A DNA stretch of 19,700 nt, from positions 1 to 19,700 of the forward strand of contig DATJGF010000187.1 of the NCBI GenBank assembly GCA_035495315.1. Direction: 5' to 3'. The translations under genes and the position numbers were made by a program. Of the stretch, positions 7,281 through 14,800 are shown in pieces. Origin of the DNA: DATJGF01 sp035495315. GTDB lineage: Bacteria > Verrucomicrobiota > Verrucomicrobiia > Limisphaerales > UBA8199. Below the pieces are notes generated by a model. It made no database searches. It was not told where the DNA came from and was given only the letters and a program-made list of their open reading frames with translations. Each line of letters begins with the position of its first letter. The stretch's first letter is position 1.

Positions 7281-8276
7281 TCATCTGTTTGAAGCCTTCG
7301 GCGAACGGAGTCCCGGCACCCGCTCCTTGGGCGGTGGCTCACTCGGCGGCAAGGGCCGGAGGGGCGGCGGATTGGTCCGGTTCACGTATTTGCGGAGCAG
7401 CCAATGCCGCTGCATGGCCTCGATCAGTCGCTCCAGTTCGCGCATCGAAATCTGCGTCTGCAAGACCAAGCCAGGAAGCTCGCGTGCCTCGTTGCTGAGG
7501 GCGCCGCTGATTACCGGCAGATTGGTGCTGGCAAGCTGCAGGTTGCCACTGGCCACTCGCAGGTTCTCAAGTGTCACCTGCAGTTCTTCGGCTGACTGGT
7601 TGGCTTTGAACAGAAGACTCTGCAACTCATTAGCCGCGGCGGGATCAGTCAGCAGCCGACCAGCGGTGCCTTTGCCCTGCTGGAGGCCGGCGATGATGCT
7701 GTCCGCGCGGCCGATGATCCCATCCAGCCGCTCTTGAGACGTGATTAGATTCGAGCCGAGGGTGCTCCAGATGTCAAGGCCCGCGCTTAGTTTCTTCAAG
7801 GCGGGGAGCGCTTCGCGGCGGACTTCTTCGATGGCGGATTCCAAAGTGCCCGGGAGCTGCTCTCCGCAGACAATGGCGGCGTCCTTCTCAGGCAACGGCT
7901 TGCCATGGCCGCGCGTGAGCTCAAAGTAGGCATCTCCCACCATACCGAACTTTTTCTTAACGACCGCGGACGAGTCGGTGCGCACGAACAGGAAGAAGTC
8001 GCGCCGGATGTTCACATCGGCCTCCATGCGCCCGGACTGATCGACACTGACGTCGGAGACGGTACCGACGAGCGTGCCGAGGAAGTAGACCTCGGAGCCT
8101 TGCCGGATGCCCGCCGCACCTTCCTCGGGTAAGACAACCCGAAGATTGACATTGCCGATGAACCAGCGCTGGCTACGAGCTGCGAACACCAGAGTGGCGA
8201 TCAGCACCCCGAAGACGACCAGGACGAACGTGCCCGTAATGGCGTGAACGTGTCTGAATTGAAAGTGCTCTTGCAT
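7281..8276 (-). CDS. mlaD: MCE/MlaD-family lipid-transport protein, inner-membrane anchored
   Basis: A 331-residue protein of the MlaD family, which binds phospholipid in the periplasm as part of an ABC-type lipid transporter. Residues 11-33 form one N-terminal membrane helix (ITGTFVLVVFGVLIATLVFA). An MCE domain follows at about 37-125, with the typical pattern VYFLGTLVGTVSDV, RRDF and KKKFGMVGDAYFEL. A long helical region (130-300) is rich in L, Q, E and N. A proline-rich basic tail (PPPLRPLPPSEPPP) ends the protein. Escherichia coli MlaD is only about 180 residues, so this belongs to the longer MCE proteins. The ATG at 8276 is preceded by AGAGGCA. It follows the MlaE-like permease after 65 bases and surely works with it. 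The family is firm; the symbol is by homology only. Confidence 0.88.
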   Translation of the reverse strand: MQEHFQFRHVHAITGTFVLVVFGVLIATLVFAARSQRWFIGNVNLRVVLPEEGAAGIRQGSEVYFLGTLVGTVSDVSVDQSGRMEADVNIRRDFFLFVRTDSSAVVKKKFGMVGDAYFELTRGHGKPLPEKDAAIVCGEQLPGTLESAIEEVRREALPALKKLSAGLDIWSTLGSNLITSQERLDGIIGRADSIIAGLQQGKGTAGRLLTDPAAANELQSLLFKANQSAEELQVTLENLRVASGNLQLASTNLPVISGALSNEARELPGLVLQTQISMRELERLIEAMQRHWLLRKYVNRTNPPPLRPLPPSEPPPKERVPGLRSPKASNR

Positions 8277-8341
8277 GAGTTGCCTCTGTAGCAGCGGCAG
8301 TCAGGCCAGTGGATATGCGGAATGCGGCTGGTGGTTCATGG

Positions 8342-9130
8342 CTAGAGGTAGCTCAGCAGCGACACGACCGCCGAGATCACGAACAGTCCGGCGATGGAGC
8401 GAGTCAGCGCCCGCTGAGTGGCGCCCGGGATCTCGGTGAAGGAGCTATTTACGCCCAGGCCGCCGAGGCAACAGCAGGCGCTGGTGAACAAGGCGGGCAG
8501 GATGCTTTTGACGACGATGCCGGCGATGTCCTGCGGCCTGAGTGCGTTGAGCACGGTGTTCGTGAAAAACCACACGTCGCGACTGCCCGTGCCCCACCAG
8601 GCGCCGAAAAGGTAGCCGCTGGCAAAGGCCACCAGGATGAACACGATTGTCAGGCAGAATGTGGCCACAGCGACCCCCAGCACGCGAGGCATTACCAGGT
8701 GCAGGAACGGATCGACGCCTTGGGCTTCCACCGCGCGAACACCCCCGCTGGCTTTGAGTACTCCTATTTCGGTGGCCATCGCGCTGCTGCTGCGGACAAT
8801 GACCACGATGTTCGTCAGGATCGGACCCAACTCGCGCATCACAACTGTCACCAGCAACGGCCCGAGCAGTGCCGACTGCCCCGCCTGGCCGGTCCAGAAC
8901 CCGAGTTGCACTACTAGCGAAATGCCGACCAGCACCGCCACACCGGAGACAAACGCGATGGGTTCTACCCCGACAGCCAGAACCTGGCGGGCGAAGAGAT
9001 AACGCATCTCGCGGCCCCAGTAACGCGGTCGAACAGAGAAGCACAGGACTGTCCCGATCACGGCCGCCGTATACCGCAGTTCGTCATATTGCAGCCAAAC
9101 GCTCTCTCCCAATTTGCTAATGCCACGCAT
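8342..9130 (-). CDS. mlaE: MlaE-family ABC permease (lipid transport)
   Basis: A 262-residue integral membrane permease of the MlaE/TTG2B family, of normal length. Several hydrophobic segments are clear (about 45-75, 85-112, 155-185, 205-228 and 238-260). The family signature is the loop MRELGPILTNIVVIVRSSSA, then TEIGVLKASGG and VDPFLHLVMPRVLG. The usual EQIDAL stretch reads GGVRAV here, a divergent coupling region. Together with the MlaD-like protein downstream it should form the membrane part of an MCE lipid transporter. No ATPase (MlaF) gene lies beside it, although mlaF normally precedes mlaE, so the ATPase must be encoded elsewhere. The ATG at 9130 is the only good start, though its ribosome-binding sequence (AGG directly before ATG) is too close to be strong. 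Confidence 0.88.
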   Translation of the reverse strand: MRGISKLGESVWLQYDELRYTAAVIGTVLCFSVRPRYWGREMRYLFARQVLAVGVEPIAFVSGVAVLVGISLVVQLGFWTGQAGQSALLGPLLVTVVMRELGPILTNIVVIVRSSSAMATEIGVLKASGGVRAVEAQGVDPFLHLVMPRVLGVAVATFCLTIVFILVAFASGYLFGAWWGTGSRDVWFFTNTVLNALRPQDIAGIVVKSILPALFTSACCCLGGLGVNSSFTEIPGATQRALTRSIAGLFVISAVVSLLSYL

Positions 9131-9283
9131 CCTGTGACAACTGAGCCAGCCTCCGCTGGCTGATTCGGCTCAGAAAATTCGCATCGTCCGTAACTCTTCT
9201 TTCAATCCCCTTGGCCACCGGCGGGCCTGCTTCTACCGCTTTGTCGCCGACGCAAGGTATGACGCCCCGGGTCAACGGCAGGC

Positions 9284-9541
9284 TTACACGCGCCGGACCC
9301 GCCTGAATACCAAATGGTAGAGAACCAGAATAATCACAGCCCCAATGACCGAGGCGATGAAGCCAACGCTATCGGTGTTCTGGTAGAAGCCCATGGCGAC
9401 GCCGATATACTTGGCCAGCAAAGCCCCGCCGATTCCCAGAAGAGTCGTCAGGATGAAGCCGCCTGGGTCCCGGCCTGGTGTCAGGAGCTTAGCGACAATT
9501 CCGACAAAAAATCCAACTACGATGGTCCAAAAGATATGCAT
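9284..9541 (-). CDS. GlsB/YeaQ/YmgE-family small stress membrane protein
   Basis: An 85-residue, very hydrophobic protein of the transglycosylase-associated (GlsB/YeaQ/YmgE) family, of family-typical length. Three membrane segments are visible (about 3-20, 29-47 and 58-79) with the family pattern GFFVGIVAKLLTPGRDPGGF, TTLLGIGGALLAKYIG and GAVIILVLYHLVFRR. Members are often induced by general stress or in stationary phase; the biochemical role is unknown. It starts at the ATG at 9541. A variant of the repeated promoter-like element lies 46-66 bases upstream, so it may belong to the same regulon as the signalling genes. Confidence 0.92.
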   Translation of the reverse strand: MHIFWTIVVGFFVGIVAKLLTPGRDPGGFILTTLLGIGGALLAKYIGVAMGFYQNTDSVGFIASVIGAVIILVLYHLVFRRVRRV

Positions 9542-9586
9542 ATTTTTTTCGCCCCCCTTAAAGGAAAGGTAGCCTTACGGCGATGC

Positions 9587-9607
9587 CTTGCCCTTGGGGT
9601 TTACCCC
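9587..9607 (-). promoter_or_regulatory. Repeated promoter-like element, divergent copy g (upstream of GlsB-like gene)
   Basis: The + strand reads CCTTGCCC, TT, GGGGTTTACCCC. This resembles the right part of the other copies (CCTTGGGGT then CCCC) but lacks a clear left GGGGTTNACC box. It is the weakest member of the set and is assigned mainly by position. Confidence 0.4.
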
Positions 9608-9666
9608 GTTGTTGAGTGATCCGACCACGACCGATCTGCCCTCTTCGCCGGGTCGCCGCCACCTGC

Positions 9667-9873
9667 TCAATTCTGTCTCGGAGTGCGCCACAGCGTCGCT
9701 AGACCGACCACCGCCGCCACGAGGCCCGCGATCAGCATCCAAACGGCTTTATCAGTCGGCGATCCCGTAAAGAACCGCGAGACGTCCGAGGTGAAAGAGT
9801 TGGTGGCGTTAACTCCAACGATGATGAGCACCGCTCCGCCAATGAGCAGTGCCAGAGAAACCATTCTGTTCAT
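9667..9873 (-). CDS. DUF3185 family small membrane protein
   Basis: A 68-residue protein with two membrane helices (about 4-23 and 43-62), separated by the conserved loop NSFTSDVSRFFTGSPTDKAVW that marks the DUF3185 family. The function is unknown; the family is common in stress-related small-protein clusters of Gram-negative bacteria. The ATG at 9873 opens MNRMVSLALLIGGAV, as in homologues. It sits between the GlsB-like and Lmo0937-like genes on the same strand, though gaps of 69 and 125 bases leave co-transcription open. Confidence 0.9.
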   Translation of the reverse strand: MNRMVSLALLIGGAVLIIVGVNATNSFTSDVSRFFTGSPTDKAVWMLIAGLVAAVVGLATLWRTPRQN

Positions 9874-9942
9874 AAAGGTTTTGAAAAAGTTTTTGTACTC
9901 AGTTTGCGAACATTGGTCCGCCTTCCTGTTTCGATTGGCTCT

Positions 9943-10092
9943 TCATGCTCCTTTGCGCCCGGCAAAGAAGTTGAGCAGCACCATGACCAGTGCAATCACC
10001 AACAAGACATGAATTACCCCTCCCATCGTGTAACTGGTCAGGAGACCGAGCAGCCACAGAATGATTAGGACTACCGCAATTGTGTATAACAT
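9943..10092 (-). CDS. Lmo0937-family small membrane protein (DUF5670)
   Basis: A 49-residue protein, translated directly from the minus strand: MLYTIAVVLIILWLLGLLTS, then YTMGGVIHVLLVIALVMVLLNFFAGRKGA. It has two hydrophobic helices separated by the TSYTMGG turn, which is the signature of the Lmo0937 family (usual length about 48-52). The ATG at 10092 follows AAAGGA at good spacing. The gene is easy to miss because of its size. Family function is unknown; genes of this type are often found near other general-stress membrane genes, as here. Confidence 0.9.
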   Translation of the reverse strand: MLYTIAVVLIILWLLGLLTSYTMGGVIHVLLVIALVMVLLNFFAGRKGA

Positions 10093-10181
10093 ATGTTTTT
10101 CCTTTCACCCGCCAACTTCGCCGGAGAATCTCCTCTCCATGCCAACATGAGGGAGACTCCCCGGCGGAACGTACATGGACC

Positions 10182-11171
10182 TTAATAATTCGTCGTGCGG
10201 ATTAGTACAGTGACTCGTCCGTCGTGCGGTAGCTTTTTATCGCCGAAGGCGCCAGTTTGGATTCTGGAAGTCGGTACACCGGCCTCGATTAACGCATTAC
10301 GAATACTGCTGACGCGTTGGTCGCTCAATTCCTGGTTGCGGGGCTCGATGGAACCGTCGATCCCGAGTTTCAGGGAGGGGTTGGCCTTCAGGTAGCGGGC
10401 GATCTCGGACACTTTGTTCGTTTGTGACGTCTGAAGGTCTGTTTGGTTGGAATCGAACCGGAAGTCCCGGTACGCCGTCCACCGATTAATCACGCCAGCC
10501 GGGCCTGGTGCGCCCGTCGGGCCAACTGCGCCTTGCGGGCCGGCCTCACCGGGAGGTCCGGATGGACCAGGAACTCCAACGGTGGTGCTGCCTTGGGCCC
10601 CCGCATCGCCAGTTGTGCCTTGCTCTCCTGCAGAGCCGGTTCGACCAGCGGGTCCGGTAGGACCAACCAGTGTCGGGCCTCGGGCGCCCGTCTCTCCGGT
10701 TATGCCTTGAGCGCCAGCCGGACCAGTTGGGCCAGCAGGGCCGCTAGAGCCGCCTGTGCTGGCGCCTTGCTCTCCCGTGTCTCCAGTTGCTCCTTGAGCC
10801 CCGGCGGGACCAACAGGACCCGTTACGCCAGGCCCTCCAACGGCCACCTCTCCGGCAGCCCCGGTTGCCCCGGTTGCGCCCCGGATCCCCGTCGGACCGG
10901 CAGGACCCCGCTCGCCAGCAGTACCGGCCACGCCCGCGCCGGGAGCGCCCGTGGCTCCGGTTATGCCTTTCGCGCCCGCAGGTCCGGCTGGACCCTCAGG
11001 TCCGGCTGGACCGACCATGCTCGCGTAATCCTCACTGCTGCTCGGGGCGGTTTGAGCGACCGGCTTGCCAGTGCTGCAGCCGGTTATGCCATAGAGTAAC
11101 GGCAATGCGCCGAGGCAGACGATTAATCCAATGGTTGGGGTTTTGCCCCGCTTTCCAGATATATTTGTCAT
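10182..11171 (-). CDS. Lipoprotein with collagen-like repeats and C-terminal OmpA-like domain
   Basis: A 329-residue predicted surface or outer-membrane lipoprotein. I chose the ATG at 11171: it follows AGAGAAG and starts a lipoprotein signal (hydrophobic 13-29, lipobox ITGC with Cys32). The longer open frame upstream lacks such a signal. Residues 54-227 are G-X-Y collagen-like repeats, rich in GPAGP, GATGA and GEQG, with two or three short breaks (for example GASTGGSSG). Residues 230-329 resemble the OmpA peptidoglycan-binding fold (FDSN, ARYLKANPSLKLGIDG, ELSDQRVSSIRNALIEAGV, RIQTGAFGD). The usual GHTD aspartate is missing from a shortened loop, while R286 is kept. A plausible role is a stiff rod between the membrane and the cell wall or outside (inference). 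Confidence 0.88.
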   Translation of the reverse strand: MTNISGKRGKTPTIGLIVCLGALPLLYGITGCSTGKPVAQTAPSSSEDYASMVGPAGPEGPAGPAGAKGITGATGAPGAGVAGTAGERGPAGPTGIRGATGATGAAGEVAVGGPGVTGPVGPAGAQGATGDTGEQGASTGGSSGPAGPTGPAGAQGITGETGARGPTLVGPTGPAGRTGSAGEQGTTGDAGAQGSTTVGVPGPSGPPGEAGPQGAVGPTGAPGPAGVINRWTAYRDFRFDSNQTDLQTSQTNKVSEIARYLKANPSLKLGIDGSIEPRNQELSDQRVSSIRNALIEAGVPTSRIQTGAFGDKKLPHDGRVTVLIRTTNY

Positions 11172-11220
11172 ACTACTTCTCTTGATGTTTATTTGTTTAC
11201 TGTGGTTTTCCCCTGCGTCG

Positions 11221-11236
11221 GGGGATAATAATCCCC
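11221..11236. promoter_or_regulatory. GGGGAT/ATCCCC palindrome upstream of collagen lipoprotein
   Basis: GGGGATAATAATCCCC has perfect six-base arms around AATA and lies 50 bases upstream of the lipoprotein start. The flank TTGGTGATTTC, and GGTTTTCCCC 14 bases before, recall parts of the repeated element. It is a candidate operator; nothing proves it. Confidence 0.4.
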
Positions 11237-11437
11237 TTGGTGATTTCTGCGTGCTGGTTTGATTGTGAAAACAGCATGCAAATTCTTTTTTAATTCCACG
11301 GACACGGCCATCGCGGGTTCTTTTTGATGTTAGTTGTTTGCTGCGACTGGCCACTTACCGAGCTCCATGCCGAGCGCGCGACACACATAGAATTCTTCTC
11401 TGCAGTTCTTACAGCGGCTGACTTCCTGTCGGTTGAG

Positions 11438-11493
11438 AATAAACCCGCAAGATGGAATGGTGTATTATGGGGATCACCGGGGGGGAATTCCCC
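11438..11493 (-). promoter_or_regulatory. Repeated promoter-like element, copy e (56-bp direct repeat with 6945-7000)
   Basis: 52 of 56 bases are identical to 6945-7000, in the same orientation; the core is 11469-11493. It points toward the collagen lipoprotein but lies 267 bases upstream of its start, so there would be a long leader unless an intermediate small gene exists; I see none with a good start. It borders the IS66 relic. Confidence 0.6.
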
Positions 11494-11619
11494 AGTGCGA
11501 ACCGGACTTTTGCAACCGGCACGGATGTTTTATGTAACCCTCGCTCACGAGCTGGTTCTCGCCACGGCGGCAAGTTCAGCTGACGGACGGCATTTGATAC
11601 TGATTCGCAGAGGGCCTGC

Positions 11620-11837
11620 TCAATTGCGCCAAAACAATCTGCTGATCCTTCGTATCCGGCTGACGGGCCACGTCCGCAGCAGAGGTGTTGAAACCGGTGT
11701 ATCGGTCAATCCGCAAGGATCTGCTTGCAGGCAGTTACCTGCAAGCCGACGAGACCCCATCCGGTATTTGGACCCTGATGTAAAACCAGCCGGGTTATCT
11801 TTGGGCTACAACCGGCCCTAACGCAAATGGCCAGTAG
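11620..11837 (+). pseudogene. IS66-family transposase remnant
   Basis: The frame from 11667 reads ATSAAEVLKPVYRSIRKDLL, then AGSYLQADETP, before hitting a stop. LKPVY and YLQADETP are the region around the first catalytic aspartate of IS66 transposases. After frame changes the text continues as YLDPDVK and then GYLWATTGPN, which matches the family's DPDKKGKTHTGYLWVY region. At least two frameshifts and several stops are present, and both ends of the element are missing. Upstream, a weak QTIC match may be the preceding helix. It is a dead relic of past insertion. Confidence 0.75.
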
Positions 11838-11849
11838 TCGAGCCCGGCA

Positions 11850-14800
11850 TTACCGGCTTACGCGACGGTGGGCGGAGAGGGTTCTTGCCGGCGCCGGCAA
11901 CGTGCAGGTCATGATCACGCCGCCTTTGGGATGGTTGCGGATATCGAGGGTCGCACCAATGGTTTCGGCCCGGTGGCGCATGATTTTTTGTCCCATGCCT
12001 TGCGACTTGGCGAAATCCTTCCGCAGCCCTCGGCCGTCATCTTTGACCGTCAAGACAACTTGACCGTCTGTGTGCGCCAAGCCAATTACGATCTGTTTGG
12101 CTTTCGCGTGTTTGGCCGCGTTATGGACGGTTTCCTGCGCGATGCGATACAATTGAACGGCGTTCTCCAGGGGGAGCTCGGGAACCCTCGGCTGGATGCG
12201 GAGCCGACACGGAAGCCGGAATAATTCCTTCGCCGTGCTGGCCAGTTCTACGAGCGCGCTCGCCAGACCGTGCCGCTGCAACTCCGCCGGATAAAACCCT
12301 CTCGCGAGTGTGAACGTTTTCTCGGCGCTGCCCCGCAACATATTGGCCAGTCGCGCCGCCTCCTTTGCCAAAGGAGCAGACTTCTTGCTGGCTGCCAATG
12401 CCAGCGATTGAGCCAAACAGGCAATGCCCGTCAACTCCTGCGCCAAGTCATCATGCAATTCCTGGCCGAGTCGTTGGCGTTCGCGTTCGCTGATAAGGGT
12501 GACATCCTCGGCCAAGTGCTTGCGCGCGACGGTTTCGGCTTTCAATGATTCGACCGAACTGGCTAGCTCAGCCGTGCGGGTGGCGACTTTCTCTTCGAGT
12601 TCTTCGTTGAGCTGAAGCATCCGCTCCTCGATCTTTCTGCGCTCGGTGATGTCGTGCAGGATGACCGAGACCTGGATGATTTTTCCCGTGCTGTCTTTGA
12701 CCGGAGAGAGGGTCGCGCATACCGGCACAGGCTCACCGTTCTTTTTGATGCGGACAGTATCCAGATTAGGGATTGACTGGCCGGCCTTGAGCTGCGTCAC
12801 GATTCTCCGCTCCTCTTTCACCAGGTCGGGCGAGTAGAGCCGTAGCACCGACTGCCCGATCATTTCTGCCGCCTTGTAGCCAAACAACTTTTCGGCGGCC
12901 CGATTCCAACTGGTCACGATGTCGTCCAACGTTTGGCTGAAGATGGCGTCGCTGGTGGAATCGACAATCGCCGCCAGATGGCCGCGCGCTTCTTCGGCGT
13001 GTTTGATCCCGTCGATGTTCACCAGCACCATCACCGCGCCCTCAATCCTGTGGTCCGCCGTCCGGTAGGGCTGGATGCGCAGCATGTACCAATGCCCTTC
13101 GCCGTCCTGCACCTCGCGTTCGCGGATGACAACCTCGCTGATCACGTCGGCCAGCAACCGTTGCAACTCCGGCACGGCCACGTTTAATCGCAGGTCGCCG
13201 ATGGCGCGACCCACGTCCACCGGTATCAGGTTGCAGATCTTGCCGGCGGGCGTATTGAAGCGGCGGATGCGCAAATCGGTGGCGACCACGATGACCGGCA
13301 TTTGGACGCTGCTCAACACGTTGCCGAGGTCGTTGTTCAGCGCGTTGACTTCCGTGTTGCGGTTGCGAAGTTCCTCGTTCAGCGTGGTCAGTTCTTCGTT
13401 GGCCGACTCCAGTTCTTCCTTGGAGGTCTCCAATTCCTCGTTCGTGCTCTGCAATTCCTGGTTGCTGGAAAGAATCTCCTCGCTGGCCGATTTAAGTTCC
13501 TCGTTGGCGGCGTCCTGCTGTTCGATCACCGATTGCAGGTAGTCTTTGGCCGCGACTAAGTCGCGCCGCAGTTGGGCAATCTCGCGGTCTTTCTCCTCGG
13601 GTGGCGCGGCGCTGGTCTGCGGCGCCAGCGTTGCCGGCGCGCCTCGGGGCGGCGCGGTCGCTTCCTCAAACAGCACCAGAAAACATGTCTCACTGCTGCT
13701 CGGCAGCTTGACCGGCGTCACCTCGATGTTGATCTCGCGTGTCTGCCGGCCGTCCTGCAGTCGCACCGCTTCGCGGCGCGCTGTAGTCTTTTGGGTGCGC
13801 GCTTCGCGAATGGCAGTCCCTAGTTCCAGCGCCAACGTCTCCCGCGCCATGCGCAACAGGTTCAATTTGGCCTCGCCGACCGGTGGCGACAGATACGCGT
13901 CCGTGCGCCCGCGAAATTGCAAAATGTCGAGGTTGTCATTGATCAACACGCCCACTGGAGCGTACCGGCCCAGCGCCAGGCGGTCGGCCTCCCGCTGAAA
14001 CTCTGCCGGGCCGGCGGCATCCTGTCGCGGCGGCGGGGCGAGCGTCGCCTTGCCGACCTGCGGGTCAGCCACCGCATGCAGATACGGCAACCCTGCCGTG
14101 GTCTTGCGGGAATAAATCTTCTGTTTCTTGTCCACCACCCCGAACAGCTCTGTATGTTCACCCACCGTCTCCGATTCGCCCAGCACGAGGAAGCCACCGG
14201 GAATGAGCGCGTAATGAAACGTCTCGATGACGCGTCGTTGTGCCACCGGCGTCAGGTAAATCAGCACGTTGCGGCAACTGATCAAGTCCAACCGCGAGAA
14301 CGGCGGATCGGCCATCACGTTTTGTTTGGCGAACACGCACAGCTCGCGCACGGACTTGCGCACCCGGTAACCGCCCGTCTCCTTGGTAAAAAAGCGCCTC
14401 AACCGCTCCGGCGACACTTCGCGTTCGATGGCTTCGAGATACAATCCCACCCGCGCCTTCTCAATAGATCGGCTGTCGGCAATATCGGTGCCAAAAATCT
14501 GCACCGTGGGCCGCTGCGGTTTGTCTTCCAGAAATTCCAGCAACGCGATGGCCAGAGAATACGTCTCCTCTCCGGTCGAACAACCCGCCGACCAGATGCG
14601 GATGGTGTCAGGCTTCTTCCGCATCAGCGCGGGGAACACCTCGCGCTGGAGCGCCTCGAACACCGCTGGGTCGCGGAAGAAACTCGTCACGGTGATGAGC
14701 AGGTTCTCGTACAACGCATGCGATTCCGGGCGGTTCTTTTCCAGATACGACGCGTACTCGGCTAGGTCCGTGTGCGAATGCACCGCCATGCGCCGCAGAA

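Noticed and set aside
9899..10108. 69-codon minus-strand frame
   Set aside because: It is out of frame with the Lmo0937-type gene at 9943-10092, which has a good ribosome-binding site and a family signature.
10443..11020. Possible tandem DNA repeat or CRISPR-like pattern
   Set aside because: The periodicity is that of G-X-Y codons in the collagen-like protein; there are no regular spacers or identical direct repeats.
10443..11099. Plus-strand 218-codon frame rich in S, G and R
   Set aside because: Antisense of the collagen-like repeat; the G-X-Y pattern and lipobox on the minus strand are decisive.
11324..11821. 165-codon plus-strand frame
   Set aside because: It is an accidental frame across the promoter-like element and the frameshifted IS66 relic. 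The recognisable IS66 peptide lies partly in other frames.
13917..14765. 282-codon plus-strand frame opposite the CheR domain
   Set aside because: Shadow of the CheR coding strand, where residues of the methyltransferase are clearly conserved.
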